64,000 nt of DNA, from the NCBI RefSeq assembly GCF_038433465.1, contig NZ_JAESVF010000001.1:682001-746000 (forward strand), given 5' to 3'. Each line of letters begins with the position of its first letter. Within the stretch, counting starts at the first letter, position 1. The translations under genes and the position numbers were made by a program. A model generated the notes under the pieces. The model was given only the letters and a program-made list of their open reading frames with translations. It searched no databases and had not been told where the DNA came from. The DNA comes from Galbibacter sp038433465. Lineage in GTDB: Bacteria; Bacteroidota; Bacteroidia; Flavobacteriales; Flavobacteriaceae. Shown piece by piece: positions 29,066 to 37,890 of the stretch.

Positions 29066-30097
29066 TTAATCTTTTAAAACCGATTCGATTTTTTCAATTA
29101 CCTGCTGAGGTGTTATCGTACGCATTACATCTTTGTAATTTTCGGGAGCTTTGTTTCCGTAGATAGAAGTTGGAATCAACGGATATTTCTCTTTATCAGC
29201 AAGCAGTGCGTAAGACGATGGTTGTTTGTACGGATAAAACCCAGCATACGGATGTGTAACACCCCAGAGCGTTACAGTTTTTACACCATACATCGAAGCT
29301 AAATGTCCGTTTCCACTATCCATCGAAACCATTAAATCTAAATGCGCGATGAGTTGCAGTTCTTCTTCAAAAGAAAGTTTTTTAAAAGTGAAAATAGTAT
29401 TTGAGTAGGTTTTACTGAGCCTTTCCAATTCGCTTTCATCTTTTGGCCCACCAAAGAGAATAATTTTATAGTCCTCAGTTTTTGATAGGAACTCAATAAC
29501 TTGTTCCATCAAATCCATCGGATACATTTTCGTATCAAAAAAAGCAAAAGGCGCAATGCCAATCCATTTTTTGGTGTCTTTTCCAAGGAGGTCATAAATT
29601 TTCGGACTCAAATCTTGGCACTCAGGAATTTTATCTCTCGAAAGGTCTACTTGCAAGCCCAAAGCCCTAAAAACGTCAGCATAACGCTCTAAAGTACTTT
29701 TTAAAGGGTTGAATTCTTTTCCTGAAACCAGTTTTGCTTTTTCACTTCTTCCTTTGTCAATTGTTTTTGAAGAAACACCTTTCAGCTTAAAAAGTGTTTT
29801 TATCACGTTGCTTCGAAGCGACCCATGTAAATCGGCAATTGCAGTGAAGTTGAGGTGTTTTATTTCTGTATAAAACTTTAATAATCCTTTAAAACCTTGA
29901 TGTTCGCCACGGATATCCGCAGTAACAACTTCTACGCCTTCAACAGTTTCAAAAACAGGTTTCAGAAACAATTTAGTAGCAACCGTAATTTTGATATTTT
30001 TATTTTGCTGAAGCACACATCGAAGCACAGGCACAGCAATGGATGCATCGCCAATATCAGAAAAACGAATAACTAGGATGTGTTTTGTGCGCTTCAT
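29066..30097 (-). CDS. Glycosyltransferase family 9 (heptosyltransferase-like)
   Basis: 343 residues from the ATG at 30097; a longer in-frame start would overlap the preceding gene, while MKRTKHILVIRFSDIGD is the standard GT9 opening. GT-B fold: the N-terminal domain has IRFSDIGDASIAVPVLRCVL, and the C-terminal donor-binding half has WIGIAPFA, IILFGGPKDE and MSDSGNGHLASMYG-type motifs (D-S-G-x-G-H in place of the usual D-T-G-x-x-H). GT9 enzymes add sugars to the LPS core at the inner membrane. It is the last gene of the operon with DUF4254 and a second glycosyltransferase, convergent with sprF 24 bases away. Confidence 0.88.
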   Translation of the reverse strand: MKRTKHILVIRFSDIGDASIAVPVLRCVLQQNKNIKITVATKLFLKPVFETVEGVEVVTADIRGEHQGFKGLLKFYTEIKHLNFTAIADLHGSLRSNVIKTLFKLKGVSSKTIDKGRSEKAKLVSGKEFNPLKSTLERYADVFRALGLQVDLSRDKIPECQDLSPKIYDLLGKDTKKWIGIAPFAFFDTKMYPMDLMEQVIEFLSKTEDYKIILFGGPKDESELERLSKTYSNTIFTFKKLSFEEELQLIAHLDLMVSMDSGNGHLASMYGVKTVTLWGVTHPYAGFYPYKQPSSYALLADKEKYPLIPTSIYGNKAPENYKDVMRTITPQQVIEKIESVLKD

Positions 30098-30153
30098 AAA
30101 GTTAATTTGCGATTTTGGATTTAATACTTTTTTAATAAAGTCCACAATGTAGA

Positions 30154-30888
30154 TTATTTCCAATAATCGGCTACCCATTTTGCAGGGCGTACATAGCGAT
30201 ACCACTTTCCACGACCACCTTTTATAGCTTTATGTGGATTGATTTCGCCGTGGAAAATAATAATTTTCGAACCTTCAGGGATTTCTGGAGTTTTCCAAAA
30301 CGCAAACGGAATGCGAGACACGCAATCGTATTTATAGCTAGGGCACCACTCGGTTGGCCAATAGTTTAGCAACCCTTTTTCATGAACTGCCCACGAAAGA
30401 TATTCTTGTTCGTTTCGGTGGTCTTTTCTTATGGTATCGAAATTTTCTACAAAATAATCGTACACATAACCGTGTTTACCAATTTCAAATCGGTATACCG
30501 ACGAGTTTCCAGTAATACGCCATTGTTTGTTGTAATCTTTGATGATCATAAAAGCATTATCGTCTTCAAAAAAACAATCAATATTATCTACAATCACCAC
30601 ATCCAAATCTAAAAAGAGTGCCGTTCCTTGCAATCCGTAGAGGTCTTCTTTTAGCGTGGTTAATTTTTTCCACATACGCTCTGGTAAATTGGAATTTATC
30701 TTTACCTCCGGAATCGGAAAACACTTGATGTCCTTATCAATTCCAGTTTCGTCATCAGTAAAACAAACCATAGTAAAAGGCAACGTTAAGTTGCGTTTCA
30801 CCATGCTGTGTAGGCGGTTTACATAAGTGGAATCGTAAAGCGTTCCCCACTTCATGCAAAATATATGAATGTCTTTTTTAGTACTCAT
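30154..30888 (-). CDS. GT-A type glycosyltransferase
   Basis: 244 residues. The N-terminal IHIFCMKWGTLYDSTYVNRL and the metal-binding DxD motif in ALFLDLDVVIVDN mark a GT-A fold sugar transferase. Further on, EQEYLSWAVHE and the conserved Trp/Tyr-rich C-terminus resemble LPS or capsule glycosyltransferases that are found beside DUF4254 in Flavobacteriia. The substrate is unknown. It lies between DUF4254 (8 nt gap) and the GT9 gene (56 nt gap), all on the minus strand, so the three probably act on the same surface glycan. Confidence 0.8.
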   Translation of the reverse strand: MSTKKDIHIFCMKWGTLYDSTYVNRLHSMVKRNLTLPFTMVCFTDDETGIDKDIKCFPIPEVKINSNLPERMWKKLTTLKEDLYGLQGTALFLDLDVVIVDNIDCFFEDDNAFMIIKDYNKQWRITGNSSVYRFEIGKHGYVYDYFVENFDTIRKDHRNEQEYLSWAVHEKGLLNYWPTEWCPSYKYDCVSRIPFAFWKTPEIPEGSKIIIFHGEINPHKAIKGGRGKWYRYVRPAKWVADYWK

Positions 30889-30896
30889 TTGTAATG

Positions 30897-31496
30897 TTAT
30901 TTTTTATAAAGCACAGGGTTTAAGCTTTCGTCGTTGTACATTTTCATTTGCTTGTACACTTTCATGTATTTTTTCCCTGTTTCAATATCTTGTAAAAGTT
31001 GATCAATTGCCAACGATAAATCTTTTTTCTGCTCGAGTAGAATATCCAATTTTTCTTGGCATAGTTTTTTATGACTTTCGGAAGCATCGGTTCGTGTTGC
31101 TTCTTCTTTCATATGATATATTTTTAAAGCCAAAATCGAAAGGCGATCGATTGCCCAAGCTGGACTTTCCGAATTGATAGTAGCATCAGGTTGTATAGCT
31201 ATATCTTTATATTTCTGAAGAAAATAACTGTCAATATATTCCACCGTATCGGTACGATCTTGATTGGAAGCATCTATTTTTCGCTTCAAAACTAAAGCAT
31301 CCTCCGCATTAATTTCAGGATCCCTAATAATGTCCTCATAATGCCATTGCACGGTGTCAATCCAATTTTTTCGATACAACAAATGCGCAATATCATCTTT
31401 CGGATACGGATTTACAAAAGGCTGTTCCACCGTATCTTTTATATGATAGGTTTGAATACTTTCCTCAAAAACTTTAAAAGCCAGTTCGCTAAACAT
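30897..31496 (-). CDS. DUF4254 domain-containing protein
   Basis: 199 residues, mostly charged helices. The blocks NPYPKDDIAHLLYRKNWIDTVQWHYED and AIDRLSILALKIYHM are typical of DUF4254, a Bacteroidota family of unknown function that usually sits beside glycosyltransferases. It has no signal peptide or membrane segment and is likely cytoplasmic. First gene of the operon with two glycosyltransferases; a -7 box TATATTTG lies 21 bases before its ATG. Confidence 0.85.
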   Translation of the reverse strand: MFSELAFKVFEESIQTYHIKDTVEQPFVNPYPKDDIAHLLYRKNWIDTVQWHYEDIIRDPEINAEDALVLKRKIDASNQDRTDTVEYIDSYFLQKYKDIAIQPDATINSESPAWAIDRLSILALKIYHMKEEATRTDASESHKKLCQEKLDILLEQKKDLSLAIDQLLQDIETGKKYMKVYKQMKMYNDESLNPVLYKK

Positions 31497-31516
31497 TCGA
31501 TTTTTACTTTAAACCA

Positions 31517-31524
31517 CAAATATA
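31517..31524 (-). promoter_or_regulatory. -7 box of the DUF4254-glycosyltransferase operon
   Basis: The minus strand reads TATATTTG, a full match to TAnnTTTG, 21 bases upstream of the ATG at 31496. It lies in the spacer divergent to upp. Confidence 0.6.
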
Positions 31525-31591
31525 CTTATTTAAAGATGGATGAATTTAGAGAATGTGTAAATTTGAAAGAAGAAATTAAGGAAGCACACCT

Positions 31592-32248
31592 ATGGAAATC
31601 TATAATTTAAGCCAAACAAACTCAGTTGCAAACCATTTTTTAGCCGATTTACGAAATGTAAATACGCAAACCGATAGGATGCGCTTTCGAAGAAATATTG
31701 AGCGTATTGGTGAGATTTTAGCGTATGAAATGAGTAAAACGTTATTTTTTTCTTCGGAAGAAATTCAGACGCCTCTAGCAAAAAGTGAAGCCTCATTGAT
31801 AAAAGAAAAGCTCATTATTTGTTCGATTTTGCGTGCTGGAATTCCGTTACACAACGGATTATTGAATTATTTAGATTGGGCAGATTCTTCGTTTATTTCG
31901 GCATATCGCTATCATACTTCCGAAAACGAATTTGAAATTAACGTAGAATATTTGGCATCGCAAAGTTTAGATGAAAAGGTATTGATACTTGCCGACCCCA
32001 TGTTGGCAACGGGACAGTCGCTTTTAGCAACTTTTGAAGCTCTAACCAAAGTCGGATTGCCAAAGGAAGTGCATGTGGTTTCGGTTATTGGAGCGCAAGC
32101 GGGAATCGATTTTTTAAAAGACAAACTTCCTTCAGGCACAAAACTTTGGATAGGCGCTATTGATGAGAAACTCAATGAAAAAGGATACATCGTTCCTGGT
32201 TTAGGCGATGCGGGCGATTTGGCTTATGGCGAAAAGCTACAAAAATAA
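31592..32248 (+). CDS. upp: Uracil phosphoribosyltransferase
   Basis: 218 residues. Converts uracil and PRPP to UMP in pyrimidine salvage. The PRPP-binding loop is VLILADPMLATGQS (about 130-143), preceded by the IICSILRAGIPLHNGLL block. The uracil-binding C-terminal motif is GYIVPGLGDAGDLAYG (about 200-214). The length is close to the usual 208-210 residues. The 3' end overlaps the convergent DUF6427 gene by 12 bases. The family call is firm. Confidence 0.92.
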   Translation: MEIYNLSQTNSVANHFLADLRNVNTQTDRMRFRRNIERIGEILAYEMSKTLFFSSEEIQTPLAKSEASLIKEKLIICSILRAGIPLHNGLLNYLDWADSSFISAYRYHTSENEFEINVEYLASQSLDEKVLILADPMLATGQSLLATFEALTKVGLPKEVHVVSVIGAQAGIDFLKDKLPSGTKLWIGAIDEKLNEKGYIVPGLGDAGDLAYGEKLQK

Positions 32249-33160
32249 AACTACGTAAGGCACAACGATAAATGCCCAAATAAAGGCTTCTTTAAGCCAT
32301 ACTTTTTGAATGTTTTCAACACATTTTGCCAAAATTACCGAAAGAGGAAAGAGCAAAAATATGAGTTCTGACATGTTGTTGTTTTCAGATATTAATGCGA
32401 TAAGTGTTGCTATAACAAGCATAATCATAATTAAAATTCCAGGAACTCTTGTTACGAACGATTTGTTTTGCTTCCGCAGAAAAAACGCAATCGTACTCCA
32501 AATTCCCATGATGACCATAAATATTATTGGAACGATAAAGCGCATTTGCGTATACTTTTCGAAATCAAATTCAGCAGAAAAAATAAAAAAGCTATAAAAC
32601 TTTTCAAGGTTATCGGTAAGGTAACAAGTAGTGAAAACGATAATTAAAACAATGAGTAAAGTCACGAAAGGTATGAGCGAGTTTCTATAATCGTTTTTTT
32701 TGTATAAAATGATGCTGGCAAAAACGAGGAGTATAAAAAGTAGCGACCAACTGTAAAATAAGGTTGCAACAAAAATCCATAAGGAGGCATCAAATATTTT
32801 AATTTCTACGTCTTTGTTAGAACGAATACTTACAAGTCTTCTAAACGAAAGCAGTACAAAAAGGTTGGCAATGATGATGTTGGTTTCGCCAAAAAGCTTT
32901 GGAAATAAACAATTCAGCAACACAAAAAAGAGCAGTGTAAACGAATTACTTTTGGTTAAAAAATTCTTCCGATTTATAAAGTCGATGATAAATAAAGAAG
33001 CAATTGTGATACTTAACGATTGAAATAAATTGAAAATTGCAGTTTGCGAAAACGGCTCGTCTGTATAGAAAAAATAGCTCCCAACAAGGAATAAAGATGT
33101 ATAAATACAAAGAATTATAAAATTTATCGGATTAGTTCTTTCAAAAATGCTTGATATCAT
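32237..33160 (-). CDS. DUF6427 family polytopic membrane protein
   Basis: 307 residues with about eight to nine hydrophobic segments spread over the whole length (for example FIILCIYTSLFLVGSYFF, FILLVFASIILY, FVTLLIVLIIVFTTCYL). The opening MISSIFERTNPINF and the pattern of short charged loops match the flavobacterial DUF6427 family, which often lies next to upp and a DUF6341 gene. The function is unknown. It is divergent from DUF6341 and overlaps the 3' end of upp. Confidence 0.8.
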   Translation of the reverse strand: MISSIFERTNPINFIILCIYTSLFLVGSYFFYTDEPFSQTAIFNLFQSLSITIASLFIIDFINRKNFLTKSNSFTLLFFVLLNCLFPKLFGETNIIIANLFVLLSFRRLVSIRSNKDVEIKIFDASLWIFVATLFYSWSLLFILLVFASIILYKKNDYRNSLIPFVTLLIVLIIVFTTCYLTDNLEKFYSFFIFSAEFDFEKYTQMRFIVPIIFMVIMGIWSTIAFFLRKQNKSFVTRVPGILIMIMLVIATLIALISENNNMSELIFLLFPLSVILAKCVENIQKVWLKEAFIWAFIVVPYVVLFL

Positions 33161-33172
33161 GCTGGGTTTTTG

Positions 33173-33180
33173 TATTTTTG
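33173..33180 (+). promoter_or_regulatory. -7 box of the DUF6341 gene
   Basis: TATTTTTG matches TAnnTTTG and precedes the ATG at 33209 by 28 bases. The TTG at 33170 lies at the box and cannot be the start. Confidence 0.55.
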
Positions 33181-33208
33181 CGCTGTAAATTTAATATATC
33201 TTTTACTG

Positions 33209-33418
33209 ATGAGTGACTTTTTCTATGCTATTCAGGATTTATTTGAAAACGTTTTGTTTATTCCATTAAACGCTTTACGTTTTTTAGACAGCTGGTGGTT
33301 ATCTAATGCGATTAACTGCGTATTTATTATTATTGGTTTTATTGCCTTTGGTTATTGGATGAAACAAATGAAGATTTTCAGTGAGCAAGAACAAGACACT
33401 TACAAGCCAATTCAATAA
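33209..33418 (+). CDS. DUF6341 family small membrane protein
   Basis: 69 residues from the ATG at 33209, chosen because earlier in-frame codons lie in or near the -7 box. The start MSDFFYAIQDLFENVLF is followed by one membrane helix (AINCVFIIIGFIAFGYWM) and a short acidic tail. This matches the DUF6341 family of Flavobacteriia, whose function is unknown. It is a single gene between a promoter and a bidirectional terminator. Confidence 0.82.
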   Translation: MSDFFYAIQDLFENVLFIPLNALRFLDSWWLSNAINCVFIIIGFIAFGYWMKQMKIFSEQEQDTYKPIQ

Positions 33419-33442
33419 GCGTTTAAAATATTTTTCTATATA

Positions 33443-33473
33443 AAAAAATCCTATCAATTCGATAGGATTTTTT
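33443..33473. terminator. Bidirectional terminator
   Basis: A perfect 13-bp stem (33443-33455 with 33461-33473) and a 5-base loop, with A on one side and T on the other. It serves the DUF6341 gene (+) and the Wzz-like gene (-). Confidence 0.88.
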
Positions 33474-33490
33474 ATTGCTTGTATTTTACT

Positions 33491-34558
33491 TTAGCTTTTT
33501 TGCTGTGCGTTATAAGTTTTCAAAAACTTATTTAATTCTAATAGCGATAATGCTAGTAATAGTAACCCTAACAACGCTACTGGCACTAAGAACATATATC
33601 TCTGGAAAACATTTTTAACCTCAACCCCTCTTCTTGGAAAATCTGAAATAACATTAATAATTTCAGATTTATTTGCTCTTTCTTGGTTTAAGTCAACTAA
33701 GTCTTGTTTGATTTTATCGATTTGTCTAATTAAAGCAAGTTCTTTGTTTTGCTCAGAATTGCCATTTTCACCTAAGCTGATATTTGTTCCAGTCATTGGT
33801 TTATTAGCTTCTTTTTCCATCACTCTTTTGTAGAGTCCTTGAAGTGAGTCGATTTCTACCAACTGTCTTTTTAAGATACTGTCTTGTAGCGTAAGGTTTA
33901 ATTGACGAATATTTTTCTGAATCTTAAAATAATCGTTATTCGAAATGGATTTAATAATCGGACCTTGAATTTTCTTAGCAACTTTATTATCGGTAGCTTT
34001 TACAACAACAGTATGAAAACGAGCATCGAAAGAATTGAAGTTATTTAAAAACTTCTCCATATCAATAGCTTTCTGAGTTGTAGTATCTAAACTTCTAACA
34101 AACTGGTCAAAAAGTTGGATTTTTTGATTTTCATCAGAATACGATTCTACTTCAATAGATTTAATACTACCTGCTTCTGAAGGTGATATACTAAATGCTT
34201 CAGCAAGGGCAACAGAGTCTTTCGCATCTGCTAACTCACCATAAAAATTAATATTGTTGTATAGCTGTTGTACACTTTGAAAGTTTGGTTCTAATACCAT
34301 AGTTGATGAATACACTGGTACTTTCGAATAATCTAGATAACCCCCAATTACAACCCCAATAATTCCAGCGATTACAAATTTGATAATATGCTTTTGGATA
34401 AAAAGCATAAAACCGATAATAAGTCCAAAGAAACCTTTTATGATATCTCCAATAAATTTGAAGAACTTCCTAAATCCGTCTCCAATAAGTTTAAACAATT
34501 GCCCTAAATCAATTTCTTCTGAACCATTGTTTTGGTTTGGTTGAACATTCTCGCTCAT
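33491..34558 (-). CDS. Wzz-like (chain-length determinant topology) membrane protein
   Basis: 355 residues. A hydrophilic N-terminus is followed by two hydrophobic stretches (about 42-55 and 60-75). A long periplasmic part (about 78-325) has predicted coiled coils (IRQIDKIKQDLVDLNQERANK). A second membrane helix (about 328-345; FLVPVALLGLLLLALSLL) precedes a short cytoplasmic tail. Two membrane segments around a large coiled-coil periplasmic region is the topology of Wzz/polysaccharide co-polymerases, and the SKVPVYSSTMVLEP stretch resembles their N-terminal domain. There is no kinase domain. It follows DUF6909 by 5 nt, probably in one operon. Confidence 0.6.
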   Translation of the reverse strand: MSENVQPNQNNGSEEIDLGQLFKLIGDGFRKFFKFIGDIIKGFFGLIIGFMLFIQKHIIKFVIAGIIGVVIGGYLDYSKVPVYSSTMVLEPNFQSVQQLYNNINFYGELADAKDSVALAEAFSISPSEAGSIKSIEVESYSDENQKIQLFDQFVRSLDTTTQKAIDMEKFLNNFNSFDARFHTVVVKATDNKVAKKIQGPIIKSISNNDYFKIQKNIRQLNLTLQDSILKRQLVEIDSLQGLYKRVMEKEANKPMTGTNISLGENGNSEQNKELALIRQIDKIKQDLVDLNQERANKSEIINVISDFPRRGVEVKNVFQRYMFLVPVALLGLLLLALSLLELNKFLKTYNAQQKS

Positions 34559-34563
34559 ATTTG

Positions 34564-36255
34564 TTAATTGTTTTTAAAGATTTGTTCTAATATTTTCTTG
34601 GTTATTAAATAGGTGGGTTTTACCCCTGTTATTCCTAAACCTCCAGAAGCTAAAGTGCTTCCTGTTTCTAAAGGATTGTCGGATGCGTAATAAGCATAGC
34701 GAACTTTAATATCTTCAGAAATGCTTTTTCTAATTTTTGATGCCGACTGGATGGCTTTTTGATAATGAGCTCCTTCCATTTCTAGTCCGATTACGTTCCA
34801 AGTACTATCGTAAAAAAACTTTAAAATGTCTTTGTTTTGCAAGGATGTTCCTAATACACTTATCATCGTACCTTCAAAAACACGAAGTCCGTTTCCTTCA
34901 AAATCACTCGCAGATAATTCGTTTTTAAACGGATAATTATCGGCTGTTCCTTCAAAAATATGCGCATTCGGAATCATTAAATCACCTTTTCCACCTTCTA
35001 AAATTCCTGCTTTCCCCATGATAGAAATCGAGTCGATATTCATAAACTCTTTTTCTTCTCCCTTCGATTTGTATGGTTTTAAAAGCTCATCAATAGTTTC
35101 ATACGCTTGTTCTCCAAAGGCATAATCCATTACAAAAAGTACTGGCATTTCGTCCTTTCCAATCGAAGTGTCAAAACTAAAATTTATTTTGTCAAAATCA
35201 ATCTTTGAAGTATCAAAAATTTGCACATCGATATTTGTACCCGAACTATCGTCAATACTTATCATTCCGTTTTTCTCGGCATAAGCTTTTACTTTGCTAC
35301 GCAGGGAAGAACTTTCTGGCTGACTCAACATTTCATACACATCGTATTCGTTTTTTTGACTGCTGAATTCTTTCTTTAAGACTGCAGATGCAAAAATTGA
35401 GTTCATAACGCTGTGCATATTGGCACTGATAATATGTATTGGGCGGTGTAAAAGATTATTTTTCTTTAAAATACTTTTGATGTTGTTGGCCCAAATCTCT
35501 CCATGGATGTGGTGTCCCAAACGCTCTCGTAAAACCGGACTAAACGTAATGGTTCTTTTATTGCCGTCAATCAATTCTTCTAAAGCAATTTTACCCATCC
35601 AGTACACGATTTGTAAAAAGCGCTCCGGATTTTCTTTGGAGGTAAATACTTTGTGTGCCGCCAAACATTCTTCAAAAGTTCTGCCTAAGATACTAGCAGC
35701 ATGACTCAATGCAATTTCTCGTTCGTGTGCTGTAAGTTTACTTTTCAGAACAGCTTCTTCTAATTTTTGCCAATCTCTAATTGTTTGCCCAGACTCTTCA
35801 ATAAAAACATTGTCTGCAATTTTATGAGATTCAATAAACAAAAAAGTAAGATGCGTTAAAATATCGTAGATATCCGACCGTCCTCTGGTAATTTCAATAT
35901 TCATTTGGTCTTCATCAATACGGTAACAATTTCTTCTTCGTTTTGGCGGAACAATCACCTCAAAACTAGAGTTTTTGTATCCTTCTTCCGAAGTTAAATT
36001 GATATATCGACATTGTTCTATTCCTACAGGAAGTCGGTCCAAGATATACACCAAACCGTTGAGTTCTACTTTTGGTTCTGCAACCGAACCGTATATTTCT
36101 GGACGTAATTGTAATAAAGATTCTCGCAACGTTTCTCCAGAAACACCCATGGGTTTGTAAAAACCGCGGTTAAAAAGGTGTCTCATAGCGATATACATTC
36201 GCTCGATAGCTCCCGAAGATTCTTGAGCTCGTGTTCTGGCTTTTATTTTACTCAT
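34564..36255 (-). CDS. DUF6909 family protein
   Basis: 563 residues from the ATG at 36255; the longer in-frame start lies at the -7 box (36272-36279). I recognise it as DUF6909, a conserved soluble family of Bacteroidota without a known function. The middle (about 150-260) is helical. The C-terminal third has FEGTMISVLGTS, VIGLEMEGAHYQKAI and YAYYASDNPL, which recall the Met-Glu and Ser-Asp substrate-binding motifs of nucleoside phosphorylases, though this is only a visual likeness. It is followed after 5 nt by the Wzz-like gene. Confidence 0.75.
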   Translation of the reverse strand: MSKIKARTRAQESSGAIERMYIAMRHLFNRGFYKPMGVSGETLRESLLQLRPEIYGSVAEPKVELNGLVYILDRLPVGIEQCRYINLTSEEGYKNSSFEVIVPPKRRRNCYRIDEDQMNIEITRGRSDIYDILTHLTFLFIESHKIADNVFIEESGQTIRDWQKLEEAVLKSKLTAHEREIALSHAASILGRTFEECLAAHKVFTSKENPERFLQIVYWMGKIALEELIDGNKRTITFSPVLRERLGHHIHGEIWANNIKSILKKNNLLHRPIHIISANMHSVMNSIFASAVLKKEFSSQKNEYDVYEMLSQPESSSLRSKVKAYAEKNGMISIDDSSGTNIDVQIFDTSKIDFDKINFSFDTSIGKDEMPVLFVMDYAFGEQAYETIDELLKPYKSKGEEKEFMNIDSISIMGKAGILEGGKGDLMIPNAHIFEGTADNYPFKNELSASDFEGNGLRVFEGTMISVLGTSLQNKDILKFFYDSTWNVIGLEMEGAHYQKAIQSASKIRKSISEDIKVRYAYYASDNPLETGSTLASGGLGITGVKPTYLITKKILEQIFKNN

Positions 36256-36271
36256 AAGATCTTTTACTGAA

Positions 36272-36279
36272 CAAAAATA
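36272..36279 (-). promoter_or_regulatory. -7 box of the DUF6909 gene
   Basis: The minus strand reads TATTTTTG, 17 bases before the ATG at 36255. This supports the shorter start. Confidence 0.55.
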
Positions 36280-36384
36280 CAAGTTCTTTTTTAATTTACT
36301 TGTTTTTTATACAGAGATGCTCATTTTTTAACCGAAGAAACCTATAAAAAATCGAAAATTGACTCACAATTTGAAGTCGAAACC

Positions 36385-37884
36385 TTATTTTTTTGTAAAA
36401 CCTTCTAGCACATCGGCAATTTTTCTGTCGTTTGCCAAGCGCTGTACTTTGTTTTGTCCGCCTAATTTTCCTTGCGATTTCATATAACTTTGGAAAGCAC
36501 CAGTTTCTAATCGGGTTATTTTTAATTGCTGAAGGACTTTTCCTTGAATTAAATCGAAGTAATAACTGTTTTGTTGCTGAAGGACTTCATCTATTTTTTT
36601 TGAAAAGCCTTCCATATCTGATGGTTCTTTTTCAAATTCAATAAACCACTCGTGGTATGGAAGTTCGTCCGTTTTTGGAGTTATTTGTGGAGCTACTGTA
36701 AATTCGTTGATAAAAGCGTCAAAAGCAGTGATTGCTTCTTTCATAGCTTGTTCTACTTCTTTGGCAATAACATGTTCTCCAAATGCCGAGATAAAGTGTT
36801 TTATCCTTCCAGAAACAATTACACGATACGGTTTTAGCGAAGTAAATTGCACCGTGTCTCCTACGTTGTAACTCCAAAGTCCTGCATTGGTCGAGATAAT
36901 CAAAACGTAATTTACACCAAGCTCAACATCTTTTAATGTGATTCTCTTAGGGTTTTCAGTATAAAAATCGTCAGCTTTGATAAACTCATAAAAAATGCCA
37001 CTGTTTAGTAATAACAGCATGCCTTTTTCTGTTTGTGAGTCTTGATAAGCAAAGAAACCTTCACTTGCGGGAAAGAGCTCTATACTGTCTACTTTTCGTC
37101 CGATTAATGATTCGAATTTGGCACGGTAGGGTTCAAAATTTACGCCTCCGTAGATAAACAGATTGAAATTTTTAAAAACGTCGCCTATTTTTTTTGTTGT
37201 TTTCTGCTGAATACGTTCAAAATACATTTGTACCCAAGATGGAATTCCGCTAATTACCGTCATGTTTTCAGGAAGCGTTTCCTCAACAATAGCGTCTACT
37301 TTGGTTTCCCAGTCGTCAATACAATTGGTTTCCCAACTTGGAAGTCTGTTTTTTTGAAGATATCCTGGTACATAATGCGCTACAATACCCGAAAGTCGGC
37401 CGAGCTTAATTCCGTTTTTCTCCTGTAGAATCGGACTTCCTTGCAAGAAAATCATTTTTCCATCTACAAAATCAGCATTCCCAGTTTCGTGTATGTAATT
37501 TAAAATAGCATTTCTCGCAGATTCGATGTGCGAAGGCATCGATTCTTTGGTAATAGGTATGTATTTAGCTCCAGAAGTAGTTCCAGAAGTTTTGGCAAAA
37601 TACAATGGTTTTTCAGGCCAAAGAATGTCTTTTTCACCAGCAACTACTTTTTCAACATAAGGTTTTAGCGCTTCGTAGTCTCTAACAGGGACTTCATTTA
37701 CAAAGTCTTCAAAAGTTTCGATATTTTCGAAATGATGGTCTCTTCCGAAGCTAGTATTTTTGGCCGTATCGATAAGGTTTTTAAAAACCTTTTGTTGTGT
37801 TTCAATAGGGTTTGTTATCCATTGTTGGTTTTGGTAATGGACGTATTTGGCAAATATTTTGGCTGCAAACGACTTTAAGGACAT
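36385..37884 (-). CDS. GH3-family acyl-adenylate (amido synthetase-like) protein
   Basis: 499 residues. Family markers of the GH3 group are present: the ATP-binding PLYFAKTSGTTSGAKYIPIT loop (about 103-122), NLFIYGGVNFEPYRAKFE, SEGFFAYQD, and YNVGDTVQFTSLKPYRVIVSGRIKHFISAFGEHV. GH3 enzymes are ANL-type ligases that adenylate small acids; bacterial members have no established substrate. It starts 7 nt after the M23 peptidase stop codon, in one minus-strand operon. The protein is probably cytoplasmic. Confidence 0.9.
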   Translation of the reverse strand: MSLKSFAAKIFAKYVHYQNQQWITNPIETQQKVFKNLIDTAKNTSFGRDHHFENIETFEDFVNEVPVRDYEALKPYVEKVVAGEKDILWPEKPLYFAKTSGTTSGAKYIPITKESMPSHIESARNAILNYIHETGNADFVDGKMIFLQGSPILQEKNGIKLGRLSGIVAHYVPGYLQKNRLPSWETNCIDDWETKVDAIVEETLPENMTVISGIPSWVQMYFERIQQKTTKKIGDVFKNFNLFIYGGVNFEPYRAKFESLIGRKVDSIELFPASEGFFAYQDSQTEKGMLLLLNSGIFYEFIKADDFYTENPKRITLKDVELGVNYVLIISTNAGLWSYNVGDTVQFTSLKPYRVIVSGRIKHFISAFGEHVIAKEVEQAMKEAITAFDAFINEFTVAPQITPKTDELPYHEWFIEFEKEPSDMEGFSKKIDEVLQQQNSYYFDLIQGKVLQQLKITRLETGAFQSYMKSQGKLGGQNKVQRLANDRKIADVLEGFTKK

Positions 37885-37890
37885 ATAGGT

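Noticed and set aside
31536..31610. Short frame of 24 codons that overlaps the start of upp, possible upstream peptide
   Set aside because: No family likeness and no coding signal beyond an ATG; its overlap with the upp start is easily a chance event.
36256..36282. Longer N-terminus for DUF6909 (start at 36282)
   Set aside because: The added codons coincide with the -7 box at 36272-36279.
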